DNA from: Pseudomonas palmensis | GTDB lineage: Bacteria > Pseudomonadota > Gammaproteobacteria > Pseudomonadales > Pseudomonadaceae | Assembly: GCF_017848315.1 (NCBI RefSeq) | Contig: NZ_JAFKEC010000046.1 | Span: 1 to 43,853, forward strand | DNA length: 43,853 bases | Direction of reading: 5' to 3' | Shown here: positions 31,099-37,975 of the stretch, piece after piece | How the letters are laid out: every line of letters starts with the position of its first letter | Position numbering within the stretch: position 1 is the stretch's first letter | Notes under the pieces: model-generated | What the model was told of the DNA's origin: nothing | Seen by the model: only the letters and a program-made list of their open reading frames with translations | Databases searched by the model: none | Made by a program: the position numbers and the translations under genes

Positions 31099-31820
31099 GC
31101 CCCCTCCCCGGCCGGCTGCCCGGCGCGCTTGATGTTCAACTTGGCCAGCAGGTGTGCACGGCACGCGGCGGCGCTGGATGGGATCTGCTGGACCTCGAGC
31201 AGGCGGGCCTGCTTCTGCCTTGCATGCTCTTCGGCAAGCTCGGCGGCGCTCTTCTGGCTGTCGTGGCCGATGCCGGTGGCGATCTTGCCGTCCAGTGGCT
31301 GGCCGTCCTGAGCGCGGCGCAGCACGATCTGGTAGGCGCGGTCGAAGCGCGCTTGCAGACCCTTGTCGCTTTGCTGGGCGGCGCGCAGATCGAACAGGCC
31401 GGTGGCCACGGCGGCGATCTTCACGCCCTCGTGGCTGTACATGCCCATCAGTGCCTCAATCCAGGCGTCGGCCGGCGCCGGCATGCCGAAGTCCTCAGGG
31501 GTCGGCTGGCACATGGCGATGAACTCACCCACACTCGGCGCGAAAGGCTTCTTGAGCTTGCGGCACTTCTCGATGCCAAACTCGATCTGCTCGATGGTGC
31601 GGATGCCTTGAGCGGCGAACTCCTTGATCCATTCTTCCTTGGCGGCCGCCAGAGCCTCTGTGGAGGGCCAGGCTTGGCGCCAAGCAGGGAAGATGCCCCG
31701 TAGGCGCCTGAACAGGCCGTTAACCACCTCAGCGGTCTCCAGGGAGACCACAACGGGGCCGCCATGCAGCTCTGGTGGCCGGTTGTTCATTGACGTCATC
31801 AGTTGGTTGGCTGATCTCAT
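31095..31820 (-). CDS. P: Replication protein P (helicase loader)
   Basis: A 241-aa protein resembling lambda P. It starts at ATG 31820, overlapping the O stop as ATGA. Typical parts are VNGLFRRLRGIFPAWRQAW, IEQIEFGIEKCRKLKKPFAP and SVGEFIAMCQP. P brings the host DnaB helicase to the O-bound origin. The O-P overlap and order support the assignment. The C-terminal helical part (EEHARQKQARLLEVQQI) is less conserved. Confidence 0.85.
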   Translation of the reverse strand: MRSANQLMTSMNNRPPELHGGPVVVSLETAEVVNGLFRRLRGIFPAWRQAWPSTEALAAAKEEWIKEFAAQGIRTIEQIEFGIEKCRKLKKPFAPSVGEFIAMCQPTPEDFGMPAPADAWIEALMGMYSHEGVKIAAVATGLFDLRAAQQSDKGLQARFDRAYQIVLRRAQDGQPLDGKIATGIGHDSQKSAAELAEEHARQKQARLLEVQQIPSSAAACRAHLLAKLNIKRAGQPAGEGA

Positions 31821-32584
31821 GTGCGCACCATCAGCCCTTCGGCCCAGGTCGAGTCGTTGAAGTCGGGTTCGTTGGAGCGGGTACCGCGTTGCTGTGCACC
31901 CGGCAGCACCTTCTCCGGGAACAGGCCGGTCCAGCCGTTGCTGATCGACTGGTTGATCACGGCGTCGGGTGCCGGGTGGTTGGCCAGGGCTTTGGCCTGC
32001 TGCTCGCACGTCTTGGCGGTCAGCGGCTTGCGGATCTCAACGCGGTGCTGGCACCAGTCGGCCCAGGTCTGCTCGCTGACGTTGCCGGGCTTGGCAGTCA
32101 GGGGATTGAACTTGGCCGACTTCTTCGCCCGAGAGGGAGCGTCAGCGACCGTGGGTTCAGTCCTTGATTGAGTAGAAGAATCCTTTATTGAGTAGTTGTC
32201 GGTTTTCCCACAGTTCGGAAAACCCACACTTCGGTTAACCGAATACTCGGAAACCTGTAGGTTCGGTTCGTAGTGGACGATGATGCGGCGACCCAGCACC
32301 TTGCCCGACCCTTCCTCGCGCATGACCTCATGGGTTACCAGGCCAATCTCGCGCAGGTAGGCCATGGCTTTCGAGTAGCGGTCGCGGCCGATGGAGAACC
32401 GGTCTTGCAGGTACGAGCCGATCACCTTCCAGTCGCTGGAGCGGGTTTGCAGGTAGATCCAGATGGCCAGGGCGTCTGGGTTCTCGATCAGGGCAACAAC
32501 GTCGTTGCTGACCGAGCTGTATGGGGCCTGCTTGGCGTACAGGATGGTCGGCGTGGCCTTTTCCACGTTCACAGGCTTGGTCAT
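31817..32584 (-). CDS. O: Replication initiator O
   Basis: A 255-aa initiator from ATG 32584 (MTKPVNVEKATPTILYAK) with AAGGAG upstream. Residues 25-110 form a winged-helix DNA-binding domain (ALAIWIYLQTRSSDWKVIGS, SIGRDRYSKAMAYLREIGLV). After a variable linker that contains the repeat cluster, the C-terminal region (QTWADWCQHRVEIRKPL, GWTGLFPEK) is likely the partner-binding part. As in lambda O, iteron-like repeats lie within the gene itself. Confidence 0.85.
   Translation of the reverse strand: MTKPVNVEKATPTILYAKQAPYSSVSNDVVALIENPDALAIWIYLQTRSSDWKVIGSYLQDRFSIGRDRYSKAMAYLREIGLVTHEVMREEGSGKVLGRRIIVHYEPNLQVSEYSVNRSVGFPNCGKTDNYSIKDSSTQSRTEPTVADAPSRAKKSAKFNPLTAKPGNVSEQTWADWCQHRVEIRKPLTAKTCEQQAKALANHPAPDAVINQSISNGWTGLFPEKVLPGAQQRGTRSNEPDFNDSTWAEGLMVRT
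32161..32243. other. Candidate replication origin inside O
   Basis: Three kinds of repeats lie within 83 bp: TCCTTGATTGAGTAG and TCCTTTATTGAGTAG 20 bp apart; a tandem 16-bp pair around CCCACAGTTCGG and CCCACACTTCGG; and the perfect palindrome TTCGGTTAACCGAA at 32230-32243. The stretch is locally more AT-rich than the rest of the gene. Lambda ori sits at the same place in O. Confidence 0.65.
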
Positions 32585-32955
32585 TGGCCGCGCTCCTTGG
32601 AAATAGCTACGGCGGCCGCCCATACCTTGCACCAACCGCACTCAGTTCCAGCCCGGTCGCCGTTGTCTTCATCCCATATCCCTGGGACGGCATGGCAGTG
32701 ACCAGGCGCATTACCATCGTTACGAGTAACGCGGCTGGGCACTTCGTTGATGACCGCTTGAATCGCAGAAACCAGCCTTTCGTTCTCGGTCTTGAGCTGG
32801 TCCCGCTCATCAAGAGCGGTTTTAACCCCCATGCGGCGACCCTCGTCGTAACCGGATTGCCACTCGCTCTTGTCCGGCTGGCAGCCACCGTGGGGTGAGC
32901 ACATGCCCGGATGCTGGCAGCGCTGCATCGACTTTCTGCAAATCAAGTCGCTCAT
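32581..32955 (-). CDS. Cysteine-rich early protein
   Basis: A 124-aa protein starting MSDLICRKSMQRCQHPGMCS, with the following HGGC completing a Cys/His cluster that may bind zinc. A coiled-coil part follows (LDERDQLKTENERLVSAIQA), and a second CxxC-type pair lies near the end (GTECGWCKVWAA). The start overlaps the antirepressor stop as ATGA. The N-terminal cysteine block is common in small early Pseudomonas phage proteins. Function unknown. Confidence 0.68.
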   Translation of the reverse strand: MSDLICRKSMQRCQHPGMCSPHGGCQPDKSEWQSGYDEGRRMGVKTALDERDQLKTENERLVSAIQAVINEVPSRVTRNDGNAPGHCHAVPGIWDEDNGDRAGTECGWCKVWAAAVAISKERGQ

Positions 32956-33809
32956 GCTGCACCCCGCACGGCCTTGTCGTGGGTGTGCAGGCCGTCCCAG
33001 TTCTTCTTCATGGGCAGATCGCCGGCCAGGTACAGCTCGTACAGGCGCACGGCGCCCTTGCGCAGCAGCACAGGTGTGAAGCTGATGAAGGGCTCCCTGC
33101 CGTGCGGGGTGATCTCCTGCTGATGCTCGGTCATGTACTTGTCGCGGGCGTACGAGCCGACGCGCCAGCGGGTGCCGGACTTGCTCTCGTTGTAGAGCCA
33201 GCTGCGGCCTTCCAGGTAGTAGCCGATCTGCATGACGTTGACCCCATTGAGGCCCTTGCAGAACTGGGTGGCGGTCATGCCTTCCTTGAACAGGTTTTCG
33301 AGGTGCTCAATCTTGGTGGCCTGGGCCTTCACTTCGACGGTCAGCAGAACGCGGGCCTTCTCCGACTCCAGCGCCATCTGGAGGATTTCCAGCTTGCTGA
33401 GGTCGGCGGGCTGGGCGGGGGCGGTATAGCCACCCGTTTTGCGAATGCTGGGCAGCACTTCGCTCACCACCCACTCCTCAAAGCGTTCGGCTTGAGGCAT
33501 CTTCGAGCGCATTACCAGCCGGTATACGTCACGCTCGGGGATGATGTTTGCCGAAGGGCCAAGGGTGAACGAATCGTTCACCCCCACCGGGCGCGGGCTT
33601 TTGCAGTGGTCGCGCACGGCTTTTTGTGGATTGGAATAGCCGAGACCTTCAGCAACATCGCGGGCAGAGAACCAGGGCTCACCATCAACGAGCACGACAC
33701 GAACGTCGAACCCTTCGAAATTGAACAGGTTGACTGTGCGCGCCACGAAATCGTGGTTCGCATTTTGTGGCGCGAGGGCCACGGTATTGCTTTGGATGGT
33801 CTGGTTCAT
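32952..33809 (-). CDS. BRO-N antirepressor of the early operon
   Basis: A 285-aa protein from ATG 33809 (MNQTIQSNTVALAPQNANHD) with GAGG nine bases upstream. The BRO-N domain lies at about 22-125: NLFNFEGFDVRVVLVDGEPW, SARDVAEGLGYSNPQKAVRD, and ERFEEWVVSEVLPSIRKTGG. A coiled coil (ALESEKARVLLTVEVKAQAT) and a C-terminal DNA-binding-like domain (MTATQFCKGLNGVNVMQIGY) follow. Residues 11-26 are encoded by a copy of the palindromic element, which places a structured RNA element inside the start of an antirepressor message. Confidence 0.85.
   Translation of the reverse strand: MNQTIQSNTVALAPQNANHDFVARTVNLFNFEGFDVRVVLVDGEPWFSARDVAEGLGYSNPQKAVRDHCKSPRPVGVNDSFTLGPSANIIPERDVYRLVMRSKMPQAERFEEWVVSEVLPSIRKTGGYTAPAQPADLSKLEILQMALESEKARVLLTVEVKAQATKIEHLENLFKEGMTATQFCKGLNGVNVMQIGYYLEGRSWLYNESKSGTRWRVGSYARDKYMTEHQQEITPHGREPFISFTPVLLRKGAVRLYELYLAGDLPMKKNWDGLHTHDKAVRGAA
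33739..33774. repeat. Palindromic element, copy 2 (inside the antirepressor gene)
   Basis: A 36-bp element with the same 12-nt arms as copy 1 and a 12-nt centre. On the minus strand the right half contains CCACGATTTCGTGG, a second, smaller hairpin that competes with the long one. It encodes residues around HDFVAR. Confidence 0.8.
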
Positions 33810-33850
33810 ATATGATGACCTCACACAAGCGTTATGAATGCAGTACAAGA

Positions 33851-33875
33851 AGCCGGTCTAGCCACCGGCTTTTTT
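33851..33875 (+). terminator. Hairpin with U-tract on the plus strand, between small regulator and antirepressor genes
   Basis: AGCCGGT-CTAGCC-ACCGGCT is followed by six T on the plus strand. On the minus strand, in the direction of the early operon, the tail is only CTTCTTG. It could act weakly like lambda tR1 on minus and stop antisense transcription on plus. Confidence 0.5.
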
Positions 33876-33935
33876 GCGTCTGCGGTTTGGGTGCTGTTGT
33901 TTTCAACGGCAGTTCCTCATGAGTCCCTCAGGGGC

Positions 33936-34124
33936 TTATAAGCCCTTGCGAAACGACCGAACGTTGCTTCGGCCAGGCTCCGTTCTCGTCATTCGGTCGA
34001 GAGCCTCATTGATGATTTGTGCCGCCAGTTGCTCAGGGGTTAAGCCCTTCTGCCTGGCGAGATACGCCAGATCCGAATTGCCCTTCCCGTCGAGCTGGAT
34101 CTCCAGCTCTTTGCTTTCTGGCAC
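33936..34124 (-). CDS. Small helix-rich protein, possible RHH regulator
   Basis: A 62-aa protein starting at GTG 34124 behind GAGGAGG. It begins MPESKELEIQLDGKGNSDLA and continues with two helices (YLARQKGLTPEQLAAQIINE). The strand-helix-turn-helix order could be a ribbon-helix-helix fold. It follows Cro and another small regulator-like gene in the early operon, the place of cII in lambda, but no CII similarity is visible. Confidence 0.6.
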   Translation of the reverse strand: MPESKELEIQLDGKGNSDLAYLARQKGLTPEQLAAQIINEALDRMTRTEPGRSNVRSFRKGL

Positions 34125-34142
34125 AGGGCCTCCTCGGCCACT

Positions 34143-34334
34143 TCAGGCCACGTCAGTCTTCGCGTTAAGCTCTTGCATCATCTGGTCGAGACCGCGCTCC
34201 AGAATTTCCCTGGCGAGCACTGCCTTCTGCGTGCGCTTGAAGCGAGCCATCGCCGACAGCAGATCGTCGGCAGCCTCATCCAAGCGAACCTTGGTGGGCT
34301 TGTTGTGCAGGTGGTCGGGGTCGAAGTACGACAC
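34143..34334 (-). CDS. Small RHH-like protein after Cro
   Basis: A 63-aa protein from GTG 34334 with AAGGAA eight bases upstream. It starts MSYFDPDHLHNKPTKVRLDE and carries KVRLDEAADDLLSAMARFKR followed by TQKAVLAREILERGL, a good match to the strand-helix-helix plan of RHH DNA-binding proteins. It is likely an early regulator; target unknown. Confidence 0.65.
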   Translation of the reverse strand: MSYFDPDHLHNKPTKVRLDEAADDLLSAMARFKRTQKAVLAREILERGLDQMMQELNAKTDVA

Positions 34335-34361
34335 GGTGGGTTCCTTTGTGGTTGAAAGTGG

Positions 34362-34610
34362 TTAAGCGGCGGAAAGCGCGTGGGTCGGGTTGCTGTCGAT
34401 CTGGCCCCACGGGAACGAAGGGCACAGATCGGCACGATTCACGACGCCATTCGTAAGCGCCTCAATCTGTAATGCGCGCTTGGCTGGGACCGTGCGCTCT
34501 CCTGAACACCATTGATTGACGGTGGGTGCCGCAACATTCAGCCGGCGCGCCAATTCCGCCTGGCTGCCCAGCACGCGGGATGCTTCTTTGGCTGCTTCTG
34601 CTGATTTCAT
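34362..34610 (-). CDS. cro: Cro-like repressor (YdaS/Cro-type HTH)
   Basis: An 82-aa protein from ATG 34610 with AGGAGAG upstream. The HTH lies at about residues 14-45: LGSQAELARRLNVAAPTVNQ, then WCSGERTVPAKRALQIEAL, which fits the YdaS/Cro group. It is first in the minus early operon and divergent from the CI gene over a shared operator region, so it is the functional Cro. It should compete with CI for the operators and favour lytic growth. Confidence 0.87.
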   Translation of the reverse strand: MKSAEAAKEASRVLGSQAELARRLNVAAPTVNQWCSGERTVPAKRALQIEALTNGVVNRADLCPSFPWGQIDSNPTHALSAA

Positions 34611-34637
34611 GAGTTCTCTCCTGGAGATTTACCGATG

Positions 34638-34666
34638 AATATAAGGCATTACCTTATTCCGCACAA
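34638..34666 (-). promoter_or_regulatory. Candidate promoter pR for the minus early operon
   Basis: On the minus strand TTGTGC (34666-34661) and TATATT (34643-34638) are separated by 17 bp. The spacer is filled by the best operator palindrome, so bound repressor would exclude RNA polymerase. The -10 box is strong and the -35 box weak. Confidence 0.6.
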
Positions 34667-34715
34667 GCCATTGCCTAACCGCGCTGGCGATAGGCCTAAT
34701 TAGGCAATGCTTACC
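34641..34715. promoter_or_regulatory. Right operator cluster, three repressor sites
   Basis: Site 1 ATAAGGCATTACCTTAT (34641-34657) is a perfect dyad. Site 2, AAGCCATTGCCTAA read on the other strand, is at 34667-34680. Site 3 ATTAGGCAATGCTTACC (34699-34715) covers the CI start codon. All share the TTAGGCA core, and the same core recurs four times at 37.2-37.3 kb. Confidence 0.72.
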
Positions 34716-35549
34716 GGACCAGAACTAGGTGCAGCCATTGATGCTGCGCGGATCGCCAAGGGCGTATCCAAGAAACAGCTCGCAGACGACTTCCAGGTGA
34801 AGCCTCCGTCGGTGCAGGGCTGGGTGAAAAACGGCCGGATCGACAAGTCCAAGCTGATGGACGTGATCGCTTACTTTTCTGACGTGGTTGGCCCTGAACA
34901 CTGGGGGCTTCGCCCTGGCTTCTCCTACGAGAGCATCCAGGACGTCACTTCTGAGCCTGCTGCAGAGCCGGCGCCAACCTCAGCTGCCGATATGGTTCGC
35001 GCCATGCTCGCCAAACAAGGCAAGAACTTGTCGGATTCGGCGCGCGCGCAGTTGATCGCAGCCGCCGAAGCGACCGATGAGGGAAATGTGATTACAGCGG
35101 ATTTCTCCCGGCCTGGACTGGTCGGCGACGAGGTTCGGATAGCCCACTACGATATTCGCGCAGCAATGGGTGGCGGCCAGATCCCGCACGATTACCCCGA
35201 GATGCTCAAGGACATTCGCGTTAGCCCGAGTCACCTGCGGGAAATCGGCGTTGAGTTCGAAGAGCACTACCACCTGAAAGTGGTCACCGGCTGGGGGCAG
35301 TCGATGGAGCCCACCATCAAGCATCGCGACCCGCTGATCGTGAATATCAACGTCCGCGACTTCGTGGGCGATGGGGTGTACCTCTTCGTCTGGGATGACC
35401 TGCTCTACATCAAGCGCCTGCAGGTGGCCGATGAGCAGCACTTCGAGATGATTTCGGACAACCCGCGGCACAAGGATCGACTGATCCGCCGGGACATGAC
35501 CTACATCCAGGCCCGTGTGCTGCTGGTATGGAATGCGCATTTGGTGTAG
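34707..35549 (+). CDS. cI: CI-type repressor with S24 peptidase domain
   Basis: A 280-aa repressor. The N-terminal HTH is at about 8-65 (GVSKKQLADDFQVKPPSVQG). A linker region follows with DIRAAMGGGQ, near the usual self-cleavage area. The S24/LexA-like domain has the Ser in TGWGQSMEPTIKHRD and the Lys in LLYIKRLQV. It maintains lysogeny and should cleave itself after RecA activation, but the cleavage dipeptide is uncertain. There is no ribosome site before the ATG, which itself lies inside operator site 3, suggesting a leaderless mRNA and autoregulation. Confidence 0.92.
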   Translation: MLTGPELGAAIDAARIAKGVSKKQLADDFQVKPPSVQGWVKNGRIDKSKLMDVIAYFSDVVGPEHWGLRPGFSYESIQDVTSEPAAEPAPTSAADMVRAMLAKQGKNLSDSARAQLIAAAEATDEGNVITADFSRPGLVGDEVRIAHYDIRAAMGGGQIPHDYPEMLKDIRVSPSHLREIGVEFEEHYHLKVVTGWGQSMEPTIKHRDPLIVNINVRDFVGDGVYLFVWDDLLYIKRLQVADEQHFEMISDNPRHKDRLIRRDMTYIQARVLLVWNAHLV

Positions 35550-35613
35550 TGATGCTCCTCACCAAGCGATGGCTGAGACGATGTTTCTATACACCAATTA
35601 GCATGGATGCTCC

Positions 35614-35631
35614 TATACTAAGGCAGTTGCC
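35614..35631 (+). promoter_or_regulatory. Candidate -10 box with overlapping operator-like site before the ParA gene
   Basis: TATACT (35614-35619) is followed directly by AAGGCAGTTGCC (35620-35631), which contains the palindrome GGCAGTTGCC and resembles the CI/Cro operator core. No good -35 box is seen. If real, the ParA-like gene would be under prophage repressor control. Confidence 0.3.
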
Positions 35632-35735
35632 ATCTCGAAACTAATCCGGGCGACGTGAATTCTAGATATTGAAACAGATCAATACATGCTGCTGCCAAAC
35701 ATATTTTAAATTAACATAAATTTTTCGAGCAAAAT

Positions 35736-36812
35736 ATGGCAACCAAATCAATTTGTCTCTTCAATCACAAAGGCGGCGTCAGCAAGACAACAACCACCTT
35801 TAACCTTGGATGGAGTTTAGCAAGGCTCGGCCACAAGGTGCTCATCATTGACTTAGACTCCCAGAGCAATCTTACTGGACTGGTAATGGGATACACGTCC
35901 ATCAATGATGACGAAATGGAGGCTTTTTACGAGAGCCGCTCTAACCTCACGATGCAACCAATTGTAGAGGCTTTAATTAACGGGATATCACCAGCAGAAT
36001 TTATCAAAAACGATAAAGGGCAGCTAACCCCTACTGGCCACCCGAATCTAATGTTGCTGCCCGGCCACCTAGATGTTGCAGACCTTGACGCGCAAATTAG
36101 TGTTTCGCTAAAAATCGCATCCGGAATTCCAGCAACTCGCAATATCCCAGGAAACCTCCCGTTGGTGCTGCAAGAAATTGCGAAATCCTCCGGAGCAGAT
36201 TACGTCCTTTATGATTTAAGCCCGAACGTTGGAGGATTGAACGAAGTAATTTTAATGTCTAGCGATTATTTTATAGTCCCCGCATCGCCAGACTATTTCT
36301 GCCTCCAAGCCATAGGCTCACTCGAAAAAAATATCAAAAAATGGCATAGAGAAATTACTCGCTTCAAAGAAGATAACGGCTTCGACAGCAAATCATTTCC
36401 AATCAAGAACAAGCCAAAATTCATGGGCGCAATACAGCAGCGCTACCGTCCACGGAATGATAAACCGGCCAAATCATTCGATGCTTGGATTAATAAAATA
36501 CGGAACGCCATCGATATAAAACTGGCCCCAACGCTTGAAAAAATTGACTGCATCATTCCTAAAGCGTCAATTCAAAAGCAATTGGACGGTACCGGCTTGA
36601 GCGCTTACGATCTAGCTCACATTCCAGACTTCAACTCGCTAATTGCTATCAGCCAGCAATTGTCCAAACCAGTTTTTGCGCTAACGGATGAAGAGATTAA
36701 GACTGTAGGCAAAGTTTTTGGGCATGCCGAGTTAACAATGATCGAAAGCCGAGATCGCTTTGATGAAGTATTTGAGGAGCTCGGGAAACGAGTGGTTGCC
36801 CTGACAAGCTGA
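35736..36812 (+). CDS. Lone ParA-like ATPase in the immunity region
   Basis: A 358-aa ParA/MinD-type ATPase. The deviant Walker A is FNHKGGVSKTTTTFNLGWSL at residues 10-29. LIIDLDSQSNLTGL follows at about 38-51, and VLYDLSPNVGGLNEVILMSS is the Walker B/switch region near residue 160. The C-terminal part is unlike plasmid ParA and no ParB or parS is present. The gene is clearly more AT-rich than its neighbours, which suggests recent transfer. It lies between CI and a terminator on the CI strand, so it may be expressed in the lysogen. A host-benefit or phage-exclusion role is plausible but unproven. Confidence 0.82.
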   Translation: MATKSICLFNHKGGVSKTTTTFNLGWSLARLGHKVLIIDLDSQSNLTGLVMGYTSINDDEMEAFYESRSNLTMQPIVEALINGISPAEFIKNDKGQLTPTGHPNLMLLPGHLDVADLDAQISVSLKIASGIPATRNIPGNLPLVLQEIAKSSGADYVLYDLSPNVGGLNEVILMSSDYFIVPASPDYFCLQAIGSLEKNIKKWHREITRFKEDNGFDSKSFPIKNKPKFMGAIQQRYRPRNDKPAKSFDAWINKIRNAIDIKLAPTLEKIDCIIPKASIQKQLDGTGLSAYDLAHIPDFNSLIAISQQLSKPVFALTDEEIKTVGKVFGHAELTMIESRDRFDEVFEELGKRVVALTS

Positions 36813-36834
36813 AAGACTAGTAATTTAAGCTGAG

Positions 36835-36858
36835 AGCCCGCATTTGAGCGGGCTTTTT
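36835..36858 (+). terminator. Terminator after the ParA-like gene
   Basis: AGCCCGC-ATTTGA-GCGGGCT is a perfect 7-bp stem followed by five T, 22 bases after the stop. It ends the CI/ParA strand before the converging DUF1654 gene. Confidence 0.85.
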
Positions 36859-36866
36859 CATACCTG

Positions 36867-37190
36867 TCAGAAAGGCGCCTCTTCAAGCTTCTCTTCCTCC
36901 GAATCACTCTCCACGACCAAGTCGTCACGATCGTCGGTGCTCTGCAGTTCCCATCTGACTGTCACGCTCGAGTCATCGTTGAACGTCAGGTCTAGTTCCG
37001 GCGTGTCGGCAATCAGCCCCATCACCTCCTCCCACTCCATTTCTCCATCCGTGTCCAGGCGATGGATCGTCACCCAGCGCTGCGACTGCGCTATCGGGTG
37101 ATTGATCATCGACGACACCCGCAGGCCCAGCCGCTCAAGGGCGGTCATCTCTTGGCGAGGTTGCGGGGTCGACTTCTTCTGCTTGGCCAT
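36867..37190 (-). CDS. DUF1654 family protein
   Basis: A 107-aa protein from ATG 37190 (MAKQKKSTPQPRQEMTAL) with GGAGGAAG just upstream. The core LERLGLRVSSMINHPIAQSQ, RWVTIHRLDTDGEMEWEEVM and the strand-rich TVRWELQ match DUF1654, a Pseudomonas family common in prophages. The tail is strongly acidic. It is the only minus-strand gene read from the left operator cluster and converges on the ParA-like gene. Function unknown. Confidence 0.82.
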   Translation of the reverse strand: MAKQKKSTPQPRQEMTALERLGLRVSSMINHPIAQSQRWVTIHRLDTDGEMEWEEVMGLIADTPELDLTFNDDSSVTVRWELQSTDDRDDLVVESDSEEEKLEEAPF

Positions 37191-37221
37191 ACCTTCCTCC
37201 GTTAACTGTACATCCATCCAG

Positions 37222-37335
37222 TATTAGGCAGAGCTTACCCGAGCCATCGAACGATGCAAGCCCGGAGAGCGAATTAGGCACTCATGAAAAAAGTTAGGCA
37301 TTACCTATTTACAAGAATTAGGCATTGGCTTATCG
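37222..37335. promoter_or_regulatory. Left operator cluster, four repressor sites
   Basis: TTAGGCA-type sites start at 37222 (ATTAGGCAGAGCTTACC, 15 of 17 identical to operator site 3 at cI), 37272 (half-site), 37292 (GTTAGGCATTACCTATT) and 37317 (ATTAGGCATTGGCTTAT). The last lies within the plus-strand promoter. This is the counterpart of lambda OL. Confidence 0.72.
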
Positions 37336-37336
37336 T
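37308..37336 (+). promoter_or_regulatory. Candidate promoter pL for the plus early operon
   Basis: TTTACA (37308-37313) and TATCGT (37331-37336) are 17 bp apart, and an operator site fills the spacer. Transcription would start near 37343, giving a leader of about 390 nt before the first gene. Confidence 0.62.
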
Positions 37337-37732
37337 TCTATCCATCGAGGCGCTACACAGCCACTCGGGAGGCCCTCAAGCCTCACCCGCTCTTTAAAAA
37401 CCAGCGCAACAACCAACAGACCGCATTGCCTCTACCGGCGACCGGCGATCAGACAGCCCCGAAAGGCTGCCCACGACAGGGAGAACCCTGTACGGCTGAC
37501 GAAGGCGAAATGCCTGAACCGAGTGAATGACCTGGCAAGCAATGCGCCCCGCCTTCCCCGGCGGTAGTAGGGAGGAAACGAGCGGCGCCCACCGGATATC
37601 GGCGGCGCGGTGAGTAACCAGCAAGGACGATTTGAGCCAGCGACCGACGCCAGTAGCGGGTCGCGGCAGATTTCCTCGATGCCCTTCTTGCGAGGGGCAT
37701 CAGGGAAATCACCCCAACAGAAAGGAGCTCTC
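37337..37732 (+). ncRNA. Structured leader of the plus early operon
   Basis: No gene is supported in this 396-bp stretch. It contains a boxA match near its start and many strong hairpins: CAGCC/GGCTG (37449-37464), ACAGGG-AGAA-CCCTGT (37475-37490), GCGCC/GGCGC with an inner CCG/CGG pair (near 37587-37610), GCGACC/GGTCGC (near 37641-37665) and GATGCCC/GGGCATC (37678-37702). This looks like an untranslated RNA with a role in antitermination or translation control. Confidence 0.5.
37388..37397 (+). promoter_or_regulatory. boxA-like antitermination element
   Basis: CGCTCTTTAA matches the boxA consensus of rRNA operons and lambda nut sites. It lies about 45 nt after the predicted pL start. A weak CCGG-CGA-CCGG hairpin lies about 35 nt downstream, but no clear boxB was found. 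Confidence 0.55.
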
Positions 37733-37912
37733 ATGAGCGGATTCACGAAAGGCCAGGCCGTCATCTTCACTAACCCTCGCGGTACCGAAATCCCGGGCAA
37801 GTACGTGGGCACCAAGAACCTGGGCCATGGCCGGGGCGGTGGTGAGTACCTGGTGGTGGACGTGGACGGTGTGGAGAAAAAGGCGCGCGCCAGCAAGGTG
37901 CGCGCCGCCTGA
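37733..37912 (+). CDS. Small SH3/KOW-like protein 1
   Basis: A 59-aa protein from ATG 37733 with AAAGGAG five bases upstream. It starts MSGFTKGQAVIFTNPRGTEI and has alternating strands and Gly turns (GGGEYLVVDVDGVEKKARAS), ending in a basic tail. This pattern is like small SH3-type or KOW-type barrels. It is the first gene behind the boxA leader. N-like antiterminators sit at this place in lambda, but this protein is not N-like; a role there is speculation. Confidence 0.7.
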   Translation: MSGFTKGQAVIFTNPRGTEIPGKYVGTKNLGHGRGGGEYLVVDVDGVEKKARASKVRAA

Positions 37913-37975
37913 TTTCACTGGCTGGCCTTGGCGACAGGGCCAGACGGGAAATCAACCGCCCTGGAGGGCAAGACG

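Noticed and set aside
30627..31703. 358-codon open frame on the plus strand
   Set aside because: Covers parts of three minus-strand genes and shows no protein family pattern.
37325..37567. 80-codon frame in the early leader
   Set aside because: Starts within the promoter region, Arg/Pro-rich, no ribosome site; the hairpins explain the sequence better.
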